Origin: Oegoconia quadripuncta
Lineage: Eukaryota > Arthropoda > Insecta > Lepidoptera > Autostichidae
Assembly (NCBI GenBank): GCA_949316235.1
Contig: OX438758.1
Span: 14,417,731-14,481,730 of the forward strand
Reading direction: 5' to 3'
DNA: 64,000 nucleotides
Shown in pieces: positions 22,958 through 34,732 of the stretch. A model generated the notes under the pieces. That model ran no database searches, had not been told where the DNA came from, and saw nothing but the letters and a program-made list of their open reading frames with translations. Every line of letters starts with the position of its first letter. Position 1 is the first letter of the stretch. The position numbers and the translations under genes are program-made.

Positions 22958-22987
22958 CGGCTCGACTCCAGCATCATTTTGTGTGGC
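22958..22987 (-). CDS. Candidate 30-nt micro-exon, host gene on minus strand
   Basis: On the minus strand a long pyrimidine run ending TTTATTTTCAG precedes exactly 30 nt, which are followed by GTAAGTAC, a near-ideal donor. A branch-point-like CTAAT sits about 30 nt before the exon. In one frame the exon encodes ATQNDAGVEP without splitting codons. In another frame it contains ATGATG in the good start context ACAAAATG and would begin MMLESS. The third frame has a stop. So it could be a cassette micro-exon or the exon that carries the start codon. The product is unknown. Confidence rests on both splice sites being strong and correctly spaced; no homology is claimed. Confidence 0.45.
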
Positions 22988-23366
22988 CTGAAAATAAAAA
23001 AAAAAGCAAATTAGATTTGGGTACATTCTGTCCCCACGGAGTTCAACTAGACGTAGGTAGGTAATCATTAGATTGACCACAGAATGCTATTACGACACGA
23101 CCAAGGTCTAGAAAATCGTGAACGAGATGGTACAGCGGCCTGCATAATCTACAGACTGTTCCTTCAATATTTTACAATTTTACGTTATTCGTTGACGCCG
23201 TACAAGATACACAATGCAAAATAACTATAAGCTGAAAATTCAGAAAACCACATGGAATTTTGTATTTTTTTTTAATTTCACCATATTGTAACATAAGTAA
23301 TTTTAAATGGTTGTTACACCCGAAAAGGTAGGGTTTGGTGATTCTAATTCCAATAAGCAAATCCAT
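22988..23366. other. No gene seen
   Basis: AT-rich intron-like sequence upstream (minus strand) of the micro-exon candidate. Confidence 0.35.
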
Positions 23367-23570
23367 ATTTTTTTTATGCACAACGAGTTAGTGAGCACTT
23401 GATCTCAATCACACCTGATGCTAAGTGAACATGAGGCCGTAGGTGTTAGCGTGCCCACCCGGAGCCCCAACTTTTTTTGGCGGACTGGATCTTATCTCAA
23501 ACAGCTGCTCTGGGAATCGAAACTGCAGCCTTAATTTTGTAAAACTTATGTTGTTTACGTGCGATTGATA
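23367..23570 (-). mobile_element. Diverged SINE-C copy 6
   Basis: T-tract, ATGCACAACGAGTTAGTGAG, CTCAATCACACCTGATGCTA and a GGACTGGATCTTATCTC block follow the SINE-C order. After that it diverges, with only a weak B-box-like GGGAATCGAAAC left. Older than the other copies or a subfamily. Confidence 0.7.
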
Positions 23571-23861
23571 ACACTCCTCTCTTTGGGTTGAAAATGACAA
23601 TATCTATTGATATATACATGTCGTTTGTCCGTATTGGGCCATTAAATACGATCGCACTCAGCATAATGTGTGGTGAGATGAGGCCCACTATTATACTGCC
23701 AGAGCCAAATTCGATTGAGCGCATCCAATAATAAAATTGTTAAATTTATTTCTATATCGTTGTCTAATAGACCAACCGCAGCAGATGCCAATTTGAGATT
23801 TGCGTTATTTATTACACACAGCGATATTTTTGTAATATAGTAACTCGGGGATATTAATATT

Positions 23862-24352
23862 GCTTTCGGTACGTAAAATAACCAACCCATCTCTTTCTAT
23901 GGGCGTTATAAAAGGCCACCAAAAAATATCTATACAGGATGAAATTTTATTCGTGTATAATTCCTGTTTACTGGTCACTCCACTCTTGATTACGAACAAC
24001 TTTCCCCATGGAACCATAGCTGATTTAATTACAAAATGTCCGATTACCCCCACAAAATAAACCATTCTGAACCACCTTTAGTATGGAAGTCCAAAAATTT
24101 TGGGCTGCATTCGGCTAGAGTTCCTAGTGGAAAGTTGTTAGTAATCTGGGGTGGAGTCACCAGCCGATAATCGTTGGACTCCTATGGTTTCAGAATGGTT
24201 TTCTTTTGATCGAATTCGACTATGGTTCTTTGGGGACAGTTGTTCATAATCAAGAGTAATCACCATTACACAAGTACAAATACACCCTGTAGAATTGCAC
24301 GTTTTAACTACAATGGGTTCACACCCCACGTGTGCCATTTTGTATATTTAAA
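23862..24352 (+). repeat. Rep-D copy 2, split by MITE-G
   Basis: The first half ends ...CCAAAAAATATC-TA at 23934. The second half restarts TA-GAATTGCACGTTTTAAC at 24290. Removing the insert and one TA restores the Rep-D order. Confidence 0.8.
23935..24289. mobile_element. MITE-G copy 1, nested in Rep-D
   Basis: A 355-bp element with ends CAGGATGAAATTTTATTCGT and ...TACACCCTG, flanked by TA duplications. The whole element is roughly palindromic: CCATTCTGAACC, GGAAAGTTGTTA and similar blocks recur inverted in the two halves. TA targeting suggests mobilisation by a Tc1/mariner-type transposase. Confidence 0.8.
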
Positions 24353-24622
24353 AATACCGGGCAACGCGCAATGTAAGGTTCCGCACTTGCCCTCACAATG
24401 TGAGGACTTAGAAGGGGCTTTTTTCTGGCTTGATAAATAATTTCCACAGAAAGTACATTTTAAAAGTTTTTCGACTAGATAAGTAATACTTATTAACTTG
24501 CAAATCCTACTTGCCTGTAATAGATTTCCTTTTACCTTCTTAATATTTCTTAAAGGCATCCCAGAATCGAAAAACTGTTTAAGATAACCTTTAATATTTT
24601 TGGACGACCTATCCAACGACAC
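24308..24622 (-). other. Unidentified open frame next to Rep-D
   Basis: A 104-codon minus-strand frame. Its last part reads through Rep-D. The unique part has four close cysteines ('LLKCTFCGNYL', 'SSHCEGKCGTLHC'), which is unusual for chance translation, but I recognise no domain. Probably not a gene. Confidence 0.2.
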
Positions 24623-24629
24623 CCCACAC

Positions 24630-24870
24630 GATGGGGTACAAAAATAAAAGAAAACTCACCCCCACTTTACGTGTAGTCAGGTATACCCTAAAAATATCTT
24701 TTTTAAGATTTTTATTTTATCACTTCGTCGGCGTGATTAATATGTATACCCGTGCCACATTACAACTTTCTAGTACTAAAGAGTCTCTGAAGTAAACCCC
24801 AGAAAGACAGATATGGCGAAACTATAAAGTTTCCTCGCTGACTACGGAACACTAAAAAGGTGGGTGAAGT
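24630..24870 (+). repeat. Dispersed repeat related to Rep-I
   Basis: Blocks AAAACTCACCCCCACTTTAC, TTCGTCGGCGTGATTAATAT, CAACTTTCTAGTACTAA, then ATGGCGAAACTATAAAG and ACTACGGAACACTAAAAAG form the familiar order of a common moth repeat ending in a 'tacggaaccctaaaaa' motif. Confidence 0.5.
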
Positions 24871-25016
24871 CGGTTTAAAAGAAGGTAAACATATGTCTAA
24901 GTTTATGTTCCAAATCGAGCTATATTTTTATGCTATGAATATATTTTCTTTTTTCCATTCTTGAAGGTGACATGATCAATTACTAAATATCCTTAAGAAT
25001 TACAAGACATCATTAA

Positions 25017-25195
25017 TCTAATATTATAAATGCGAAAGTTTGGATATTTGTTTGTTTGTTGTTCAATCACGGCGACACGAATGATCGGATTTGGATGAAA
25101 TTTGGTATAGGTAGAACATAACCTGGATTAAGACATAGGATATTTTTGATCCTGATAATGTGAGTAGTTCCTGATAAACTAACCTTTGCATCATC
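25017..25195 (+). repeat. Lep1/Helitron-like repeat, copy 2
   Basis: Starts TCTAATATTATAAATGCGAA with a short (TTTG) run, then GGATTTGGATGAAATTTGGT. It lacks the CTAG end and is truncated. Confidence 0.55.
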
Positions 25196-26260
25196 TTTGA
25201 TATGTTTCCTGAACGTTAACGAACATGAAATATCACAGAGAGCATATTATTTAATACCTACGTCTATCTTATTAATCCAGACAGTTTATTAACAGATTTT
25301 AAAGTCCATAAAGACTAGAAAATAAACATGAGACGTAATAGTTAGCGTTAACCGCAAGATGACAGGATGTGGTGAGACAGGAGTGAATGTAAACCAGTCA
25401 GTTAACTGTACAGTTCCGGGATAGAGTTATATTTGTTAAATATATCCCTGTTGTTTAGTTAATGGGTTTGAAGTTGGTTAATTAACTTATATCGATTTTA
25501 AAGGACTGAATGTTTTAGGGAGTAGCTAAGTCGCCCCCGATTAATGGAAAGTTTGTTTATTTAGAAATAAACCATGAAACTTGCAAATGACCCTGAAAAT
25601 CCGGATATAGGTATACTAGAAGGTATTGCTAGGAGTGACATGCTCTGGTATGGATGAGGATGAAAGACCAAGCGCAGCCAATCGAACACAATTAACCGAC
25701 AACACAGGTTGAGAGGAAGATTTCGTTGACACATGTCTGAGGTGGTTTCAGATTTCTGAGGTCGTGGTGGCTACTCCATTTGTTACCTGATACTTTGGTT
25801 TAGTTAGAAATATAAGTAACAAAACAGAAATCTTTTTGCCATATGGTGTGATAAGGCCTATTATACTCCTTAACATATCAGAGGCACAAATACAGAGATT
25901 ACGGCTTCGATATCTAATGTGTAAATATATCTTACATTATTAATAATATCTAATTAATGTTCCGGCTCAATAAATCCCGAGATCTGTGTGTGAATACGCT
26001 TTTACTATAGGCCTCATCTTGTGTTCACAAACAGCTGAGGGCTTAGACAAGTGACAACGCTCCGCGCCATTCCAGTATCTACAAACGCTAACTCTTCGCC
26101 GCTCACCTGATTGGCTGTGAATGAATCACGGATTTGTAAGTCAAGTATTTAAGAGAGGTGAATCTTTAGCGTGTATAGATCTGGTAACACCATGTGACGT
26201 TTATCACTAGTTTAAACCAGCAGCGGGGCTAGTTTGATCCGTTTAGTCTCTCTATAGTGG
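25196..26260. other. No gene seen
   Basis: AT-rich, with a mixed block near 26030-26200 that includes an inverted CCAAT box (CTGATTGGCTG) and a TATTTAAG, too little to call a promoter. Confidence 0.35.
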
Positions 26261-26714
26261 TGTGGTGTGTGGCATGGAACTTTAGTTCTTCGATTGACGC
26301 CTGGTTACTGCCGCCGGCCGCGTTTTGGGCAGTGATGATTTCTTCTTTTGATTGTGATTTTCCCATATTTGAAGTTCAGCTTTACGTTTACATATTGTCC
26401 ATAAAATATAATTGGAAAGACACTTTATTTATTTATGGGATTTACTTTAATTAGTATAGGAACTACATGACTCATTCGCGACTTGGAGGCAGACCGCTAA
26501 ATCTGGCATGGGTCGCCATATACGGGACGGAGATGTAAATCAAACGAGAGCTCACGTTGAACAACCCAATTTATTAAAATAATTATCAATATATTGGCAC
26601 AGGATTAGGCTGGATACATAGTTGCTTAATATTAGGGCGTCCACACACATTAAGCGGCCGGCGGCAGTAACCACGCGTCAATCGAAGAACTAAAGTTCCA
26701 TGCCACACACCACA
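26261..26714. repeat. 61-bp inverted repeat pair, possible fold-back element
   Basis: The arms at 26261-26321 and 26654-26714 begin TGTGGTGTGTGGCATGGAAC and end GCCGCCGGCCGC. They match over 61 bp with about one difference. The 332-bp spacer is AT-rich and non-coding. GTGG flanks both outer ends. The arms are notably GC-rich. Element or local inverted duplication; class unknown. Confidence 0.75.
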
Positions 26715-27924
26715 GTGGCACCAGATAGATTCCTGTTATCTTGTTCAAGCTCTCTGCGTGTGAAAGAGCCCCAATCTCATGTCGTCATAGAGAAATTACG
26801 GGGCATGATAGCCCGCAGGTGTGCCAATCATTAAGTTGCGTATAATAACCGTAAATTAAAGCAAAACAGTCACAAACGACCACTGTGAAAATTCACCAAG
26901 TCCAAATGTTAATAAAACTGAATCGATTGCCGAAGAACTCGCACGAAATTCAATATAAAAGGAGAGCAACTTGAGCCGCATGGCGAATGGCAACATTGAC
27001 AATAACAATACCCAAGGCAATAATAATAACCTATCGGTCACACACGAGTACAGCCGACACGGGCCGCTTCGGTCTATCAGCGTTACCCATCGAAATAGAT
27101 TAGGTACTAGCCGTTGAACTTGTAACCTCCTCGGTTTCCTTCGAAGAATTTCGCCAATAATGTATATTTCGCTATAACGAAGATGTTAACGGAATTTTAT
27201 TGAAAATGGATACCTTACACTTTAAGTAGGGGAAGTTCAAACGAACAGTCTTGTGCACAATCTCAGGCACGTATGCTAGCCAAAATAGCGACCCAACCAC
27301 TTGCGCCGTAGACCGTTGGCGCTAAGAAATCCGACTTTCGATCTATTGAATTGGTTGGCGGAGTCTCAAAATACAGAACAAACCAGAAGCACTCGCGCTT
27401 TTTAAAGTGACGCAAGGCAAACTACGCTGATAAGCGTACAAACATATTGTGATTGATTAGTCACTGTGTGGACGTCACGGGACGAAAGCAGTACCTATTT
27501 TAATTAAATTATCCCCCTTGTGTCGTTCTCACCTGTAAAATTCCTGTTGGGCATACGAGGAAACAGAATGAGATCACATGTCAAGAAACAGAATGATAAC
27601 ATTTAATTTTAATATTGGTTTTGTGTTAACTATTGTAATTGTCATATAAAATGATGCGTCCATTTTGTGAGTGTGGCCAGTATGATGGAATATTTCACCC
27701 TAGTTTTTTATTACCAAACATTTAGAATGGACATTATTCTATAATACTTTAACAATTTTATTAAGTTTGCCTAATATACTGGATGAGTCTTTTTAACATA
27801 ATGGCATATTAGGTAAGTTAAATAGAAGGTATTGGCATAGGTAATTTTTTTTTCAAAACTATCACAGAATAAAGCTTTAATTGTGTCATTTAACGGTCGC
27901 GTTTGTAGCCTATTCCACATAATC
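26715..27924. other. No gene seen
   Basis: No recognised repeat. Slightly GC-richer patches at 27050-27330. The minus-strand frame at 26856-27041 has no recognisable domain. Confidence 0.35.
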
Positions 27925-28172
27925 GACGACCTATTGGTCTAGTGGATAGTGACCCTATCAGCGAAACCAACGGTTGCGGGTTCAAATCCCGCGAGGGGGA
28001 AATGTTTGTGTGATGAATACGAACATTTATTCCCGAGTCTTGGATGTTTATATAAATATTTATGTATGTTTATCCATTATTTATGTATGTTTATCCATTA
28101 TCTAGTATCCATAGCACAAGCTTTGCTTAGTTTGGGACTAGATGATTGGTGTAAGTGTCCGAAATATAAAAA
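27925..28172 (+). mobile_element. SINE-B copy 3, full length
   Basis: Head GACGACCTATTGGTCTAGTG (A box region), B box GGTTCAAATCCC, then ATTCCCGAGTCTTGGATGTT and the family end TAGTTTGGGACTAGATGATT. A 21-bp unit (TATGTATGTTTATCCATTAT) is duplicated in tandem within the body. Confidence 0.9.
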
Positions 28173-28429
28173 AATATATAATTACATCATGAAGTTAAAT
28201 AAATAAAGGAAAGTTGTAGAAAATAATGTGTTCCAATTAAATTTCAATCAAATCAACAGCTACCTAATTAATTGAACTGTTTACTCTTACTTATATAATA
28301 AAAGAATTTGGACATTACTTAGCAGGATGAAGTATTAACCCATAGGCCGAACAATAACTTTTACGTTAGTAACGTATTATTAGGACATATTGTGTGACTC
28401 TGTGCTTATTACCTGAGTGCCTCGGGAAG

Positions 28430-28500
28430 GATGTCGTGCGATTCGTCATGATCCCCAGAGTGATAAGATACATTTTATGATAAAAAAAGCCAACATGGCT
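28430..28500 (+). repeat. Rep-H fragment 2
   Basis: Contains GAGTGATAAGATACATTTTA and AAGCCAACATGGC, as at 11749-11885. Confidence 0.35.
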
Positions 28501-28734
28501 GGCAGCAAAGGAAACACTGATGTAAAAAAGTTAAGGCCAATTGCACGCCCTTTAAACACACACGAGGTTCAGGTACCTTAAAATACAAAAAATAATAAAA
28601 AAATATATATATTACAAAATTTCACCCTTTAAATACCCTTTAAATAACTAAAGTAAATTTTGCAAAAAAAAATTAGACCTATTTATTCTTTACAGCCACA
28701 GGTATATAGATATATATTTTAAGCACTTTATAGT

Positions 28735-28866
28735 GATAAAAAATATCCTATGTTGTAATCCCGGGTATGTTGTACCCAAATAGCAAAGTTCATCCAAATC
28801 CGTTCATCCGTTTCGCCGTGATTGACCAACATACAAACATGCAAACTTTCGAATTTATAATATTAC
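28735..28866 (-). repeat. Lep1/Helitron-like repeat, copy 3
   Basis: Plus view ends TTCGAATTTATAATATTACA, preceded by TTCATCCAAATCCGTTCATC and CGCCGTGATTGACCAAC, the mirror of copies 1 and 2. Confidence 0.55.
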
Positions 28867-31479
28867 ATTATAGAGGTTTCTTGCCTCAAAATTTTGCCAT
28901 ATTAATCCGGTCCAATTAAATACATATATCTGTGAAATCACAATCATAAGTTTTTCCGTGATCCACGTTCAAACTAATAATTTACTATTTTATATGTATA
29001 GACACTATTATTAATCAAACTTAGTATCCATATATCTGTTTCTCTGTAAATGTTGAAATTACAGACAATGGAAAGAGTTAGCATACATTTACCGATAGCG
29101 CGTTACTGTGGCTTCATTCCCGAAGCAGGTAAATTTGTAATTCACCATTATTTTTCCTTTTAAACATCATAAAAGAAATGCCGCAGCATTTGAGCTTTTA
29201 ATTCTATACGTTGAAAGATAGAAATGAAAAGGCTATTCGACAATGTATTCTAGACGTGTGCAAATTGAATTCATATTACTTTGCACTATTCTAATACGTC
29301 GGGAATCTACAAAGATAGGAAAAAAGTTTGAGTGGCAACATTAGAGAGGCAAAAAGTTAAACACTTGTCATTGTCGGAACTTTTATTGTTTTATGATCTT
29401 CATTTGACTAAAGGCTAATATTTTATGGTTGTTACCAAACAAATCCAAACCACTGACTAATAAACATATAACTACTCATTGCTCTGCTAGCGGTAATATC
29501 ATGGCAAATTTAAAACCTAGACTTGGATGGTTTAAAAATAAAATATTCCAGTATACGTTCATGATATCAAATATACCTACGTACATAATCGTCCATAAAC
29601 ATACCATATGGAAATAATAAAGAGGTTACGTGCACAAAGAGCAACTGTAAAATTGAAATGATTTACAATGGCACTGTTAAAACTGATGTGATTCGTCCGT
29701 ACAAAACGTTTTATGTGACATTAATTTATTCACCAGTGGCGACGTTAATATTGTGGTTATTCATTACTCCTTCAAGTTTTTGTACTAGTCTAGTAAATAG
29801 GAATGATAATAAGCTTACAAACCTTAACATCACTGAAATTAAAGTATATTTCTTATAAATTATTAACCTGTAACATTTGCTCCATTTCACATCGGTAGGC
29901 GGCTCAAAGACCTGTAATTTAGTTTTGATGAATTAGCCAAACGGCGGGATGCCGACAATTAGGGGCCGAAAGAACAACGCCAGACCCCGAGCATTCCAAT
30001 TTATAGCGGATGTCTTGAAAATGTTTTTGCAAATAAAATCATCGGTTTTGGGAAACGAGAGTTCATTGCTCGATTAATCGAATCGACAACCTTGGACATA
30101 GTAACGTTTACCGTCTACTTGCTATCAGTATCGAAAACAATTTTAAAGTTATCAAAGATAAAGTACCTAATTAACAAATATGACTTTTTTCCCTCGAGGC
30201 TTCTTATCCAGAGATTTCTTAGCTATAATTTCACCGCTGACGACTGCTACATTGTACGCAACTGCAGACATATTAGTAATTGATATAAAACATCATAACG
30301 GAGACCCAATTAGAGCCACAACTTGTGCCAATTACGACTATCTATAGCTTCCTATTAATAATAATGCCATCGGTCACTAACTACTTATGAAAGGATAAGA
30401 ATAATTTTATGAATAAGAATAATTTATTTTTAACCACAGGTAAATACTGTATTTACCGGTAAAATTTTGTAATATTCATTAGAATTTCTAATAATATGTT
30501 CCCAGCTGATGCCCATGTTAAGCATTAAAAATACTTGTGTTATAAGCATCAGGATAGTCGGTTGATGGTCAATTTATTACAAAAATCATACGACAATTAA
30601 TCGACGATCTAGATTCACTATACCTATATGTATATTATACAAAGAGCATGTTTCAGTAAGGATTATAACATGTCTGCTGATGAAAAGACTTTCGCTGTCA
30701 GCACTCATCTGTTCCGCGCCTAGGATATGTGTATGTATATTTATTTTCGACGTTATTCGCTCCAGCATTGCTCGTTTAATTATAATTAACAGTCGTGAAA
30801 AAGTAAAAGTTTAAAGGACACGTTATCTACCCTTTTCCGGTTTCTTGTGATTTGTCTTCACCACATTTGCTTCCTGTGTGATTCAATATCTAAATATTAC
30901 ACCCACATACATTCTGATTAATCTTTGGCATTTATACTTAACATGATAATTAGCTAAAGTTACATAACCAATTACACAACCAATTGCAAATTTCAATGTG
31001 AGCTAAATGGAATTTTAGCATAGCATAGCATCGAATACCTTGGCAATCTTGGCGCGCGTGCTCGGGCATTGCTGAAACTGGTAGCGGTCCGGACCGCCCG
31101 GACTGGTTGCCGGTGACGACCTTGCTCAGGCTTTCGATTCCATACACTATCCACTACCTCACCTCTTTAATCTACATTTTGTTACCAATCCACTTTTACA
31201 AGTTGTAGCACAAGATGGATGGGAACTTTCGCTGTGTAAGTTCGCTTTGCATCAACGTCGAAACGAACTGAATAGATAATGTTGGGTTACCTATGGGTTA
31301 CCAACTGGCACCTGTTTATTATTTAATGCGCATAAATTGTTAAGTCAATTATCGCACGCACATTAACATGTTAAAGTAGTAATATAATAAACATCTGTTA
31401 TGAAAATACATCATAGAAAATTTTATATAGCTTGTACAATTAGAATCAGGCATCATTATATTACTATAATGATACTATA
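28867..31479. other. Repeat-poor stretch, no gene seen
   Basis: No recognised transposon in about 2.6 kb, unusual for this window. A GC-rich island at about 31015-31140 (CCGGACCGCCCGGACTGG) stands out. The minus-strand frame across it has no recognisable domain. Confidence 0.35.
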
Positions 31480-31561
31480 TTAGTTCCAAAAACATTAAGT
31501 TCATATTCATCTTGTTAAGTAATTAACAAGATGAATATGAACTTAATGTTTTTGGAACTAA
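31480..31561. repeat. Perfect palindrome, 39-bp arms, 4-nt loop
   Basis: 31480-31518 and 31523-31561 are exact reverse complements around GTAA. The arm begins TTAGTTCCAAAAACATTAAG. It can form a cruciform or an RNA hairpin. No relation to other repeats in the window. Confidence 0.95.
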
Positions 31562-33055
31562 ACTCTTAATGACAAACTAAAAAAAAATATATTATATAAG
31601 TCTATATTTTGTTAATTTATTAATTGTCTCGAGACCGAAATGTAAATACGAGAAACAAGCTGAAACACGACCCAATATAATTGTCCATAATGAACTGACA
31701 TTTTCCAAGTCCCATTTTCCTTATAAGTATAGAAATATCGTTAGGCGAGGTATCGATGCCTCATTACCATCTCCCTCGGCGATCCAACATTTCCCGGCCC
31801 GGCACACGGTCACAGTTGGCAAATAGAAAGAATTTCCAATCAAAATGTAAATTTCAAGCAAATATTGTGCCTTATTCTTTATTTGTCATACAGGATTGGC
31901 TAGGAAGACTTAAGTACGTAGTGTTGGTAACAAAAGCAAGAATAGAAAAGCACACGCACAACTAGATGCTTTAGACGGCGGTAAAATGTAAATCTGTCTG
32001 GAAGCCGACATGTATTTGTCGCCAGCGCAGACGACGTAGCCACAGACATAACTACTGCTTCCTTCATTATCATATATAAGTATCTGTGTCGGTTTTGATC
32101 TCTCGGTGACGTCCTCTCACTTGTTTTTGGCGAGTGGGAGAGTGACAATTGTATCTTGTTGATTACGCTCTGGATTAAATGAATGAATGCAAATCCAGCT
32201 CAACAAGTTATGTTATGCTAAATTATGCTTTCGGTGGGACATCTACTACGTGAGAATATTTGATACATATTTGGTACGCTTGTTAACTGTAAATATACCA
32301 CGTCATCCACTACACTACTATAACGGTAATTATTCCTAATATAAATAATAAACAAACCGTGCAAATTCATGCAATCATCTAATAACTCATAATAATTAAT
32401 TTTTACCAGTCTTTCGGTCTTTCGGTACTCTTTTAGGCGAATTAATTTCAAACAATCTGATGATCGCGGTCCATGGTACGAAAATGTACAATTATCTTTA
32501 AGCGTGAAATCAAGGCGGCGACATGTGAAGTCTTAACAATGACGGCCTTAGCTATAATGGGTTTATTAAACAGATTTGCAACGCTTTCCAACTACGTATC
32601 AAACGCTATAAGGCCGCTAGGCTAAGGCAGTCTGGCTGGAGCCGAGCCAATGTTACTTACTACTTACTTCAATCTTTAATGCGTTCGGGACTATTTTATT
32701 ACGTAGATTGTGCATAAACACGTACACACATTCATTCCCCAATTAAGTTCGATACAGTTCAAAGGCTGGAGAGGCAGTTTTGAGTCGTTTGCTTTTGAAT
32801 CATGTGAACTCTAATATCTCCAATGAAAAGTCATTTTAAACCATGCACTGAATGCTACTACGGATATAAAATTGAAAAACCACTTTTTAATCGAGATATC
32901 AGAGTTTTAACGACATATTTTTTGCCTGTCGAGAGTCCGAAATGGCGACGCAGCAGGTTAGGATTGCAAAAGTACACTTTTTACAAAATTCACTTTATTC
33001 GTATTCCTGACGAGTGTGCCTATTCGTTTTCGAATCCGAAAAAATGGCAAGTTTT
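31562..33055. other. No gene seen
   Basis: No recognised repeat; the frames present are AT-driven. A frame starting at 32823 runs into Rep-D copy 3 and is not credible as a gene. Confidence 0.35.
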
Positions 33056-33340
33056 GTGCTGTATGGTTTCAACACGTAAAAAGAATAGAACTAATACAAC
33101 TCTTCCCGTGGGTCCCATGAAAGGTGACTACAGGACTTTCCCTTCACCAAAAACCATCTATAGATTTGCATGTGTCAACGGCGATTGGCTCACCGCCTGT
33201 CACGTGTGCATTTCTGTACATTTCGAAAAGTGGACCGTTGTTTCAAACGTTAATCTTTCATGTTTGGAACACCCAAAAGCTAATGTTTAAAATATATCTG
33301 CGACATCCCCAATTGGGATAAAGGTCCTGGACGTTATTGG
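33056..33340 (+). repeat. Rep-D copy 3
   Basis: Blocks CTGTATGGTTTCAACACG, CTTCCCGTGGGTCCCATGAA, CATGTTTGGAACACCC and GGGATAAAGGTCCTGGACGT follow the Rep-D order. Confidence 0.75.
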
Positions 33341-34423
33341 TTAGTATATGAAATAGTTCCATTTTATAGTCGTCAGTCAAGTTCACACATATGAATATGA
33401 CAAATCAAAAGTCAAAACTTTTGATGAAATAGTCAACACCGCTTTCAAATGGTTCAAACAGGAACGAATAGAAAACAAATTCGCATATGAAATTGTTCCA
33501 AAGGTATTTTTGATTCCATCTTTGAAAGTTCAAAAATAACAACCTTAGTGTAATATTTGAGCATTTATTTAAAACTTTTCAAATCATTGTACCTTATGAA
33601 TGCAAACAAGCGTACGTTTTCTTTTTCATTGTTATCACGTAAATTATTTCAAATGTGGAAATATAGCAGTTGTTCAAATATTTCCCCGGTTATTTAGTCT
33701 ATTATTATTAAATGTTGAGTCACAAGATTGTAACGTCTGACAATTGTGACATCATTGTGCTCAGCAAATCGAGCGTGCAATACTTAACCTATAACATTAG
33801 CATAATACCAGTAAAATTAATGGTAATAATGAAAAGAACAAAGCAAATCTGATTTGTAATTTTGAATGAGCTACAGAACTTCCTGAAGTTAAGTAGGACC
33901 CAACTGCGTATGGTAACAGAGGCTGTGTATCTCATGGTCTCCTTACCTAACACTTACTCAAACTAGATCTTACCTACAGTCTATGGCATTCAAGTGGGTA
34001 GGGGAGGAGGTAGCCGTAATGACTAATCACCACCAGTAACGATTATTTAGTCCACCGAAATTTTTACTTGTCAAAAATGTTCGTAATCGTCACCCACCTT
34101 AGCAAATGACGATTAAACAAAATTAATGACCGTTAATTTTCCACGGCGGCGATTCGGTCGCGACTTGCGATTCGTGCTGTCGGCAGCGATATTTCAAGAT
34201 AAGCCACCTACTTCCAACTCCGCTTCTGTGTTCCGTTCCCACGCCACCACGCAACGAGCGTACATGGTTATCGAAGCCATTACGTGTAATGAACCTCTTC
34301 ATTTGGAACACAGCTCGAGAATTTAAATACTGTAAAATCATCGTTTCTTTTGTATCGTAACCGCATCATACTGTGTATTAGGACATGTTTTATTAGGTCT
34401 TTGACCTCGTTTGAAACTATTAA
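33341..34423. other. No gene seen
   Basis: No recognised repeat or coding signal. A GC-richer strip at 34140-34260 is open on both strands but unidentified. Confidence 0.35.
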
Positions 34424-34732
34424 GTGGAGGAAAGTTTTTTTTGTCACAAAAAACGGAGCCGCTGTCGACTAAAGTACCAGGGCGATATGACCGGGAGGAG
34501 TAACGGGACCTACCTCAAGCGCGACGGGTGGCGCGACGCGGTCTTCGACCTGTGCGACAGAGGCGGCGCGAACCGCCTTGACCTGCGAACTTCTACCGAT
34601 CTCCTATAGCTCGATGGCAGCCTGGTACTGTACCCCGATGGATCCCGAACCGAACCCGAATAGCGTGAACTCGTTCTCGACGGCATGTTTATTAAAAGAA
34701 TTAAATAACACTGAGTACGACACGCGTCCCGC
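34424..34732 (+). pseudogene. Decayed protein-like frame with two in-frame stops
   Basis: From the ATG at 34424 one frame reads 61 codons to TAG, then continues in the same frame for 17 more codons to a second TAG and 15 more to TAA. The translated runs look like real protein: 'NGTYLKRDGWRDAVFDLC', then 'LDGSLVLYPDGSRTEPE', then 'RELVLDGMF'. The DNA is far GC-richer than its flanks. The pattern (cysteines, 'NGTYL', 'GSLVLYPDGS') weakly recalls the extracellular part of Methuselah-like insect receptors, but I would not assign it. It is a pseudogene, a retrocopy scrap or an exon with assembly errors. Confidence 0.4.

Noticed and set aside
26105..26160. CCAAT box plus TATA-like TATTTAAG as a promoter
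   Set aside because: Short degenerate motifs only, no exon or start signal attached.
32823..33290. 155-codon plus-strand frame
   Set aside because: Its second half is Rep-D and the first half has no recognisable domain or composition.
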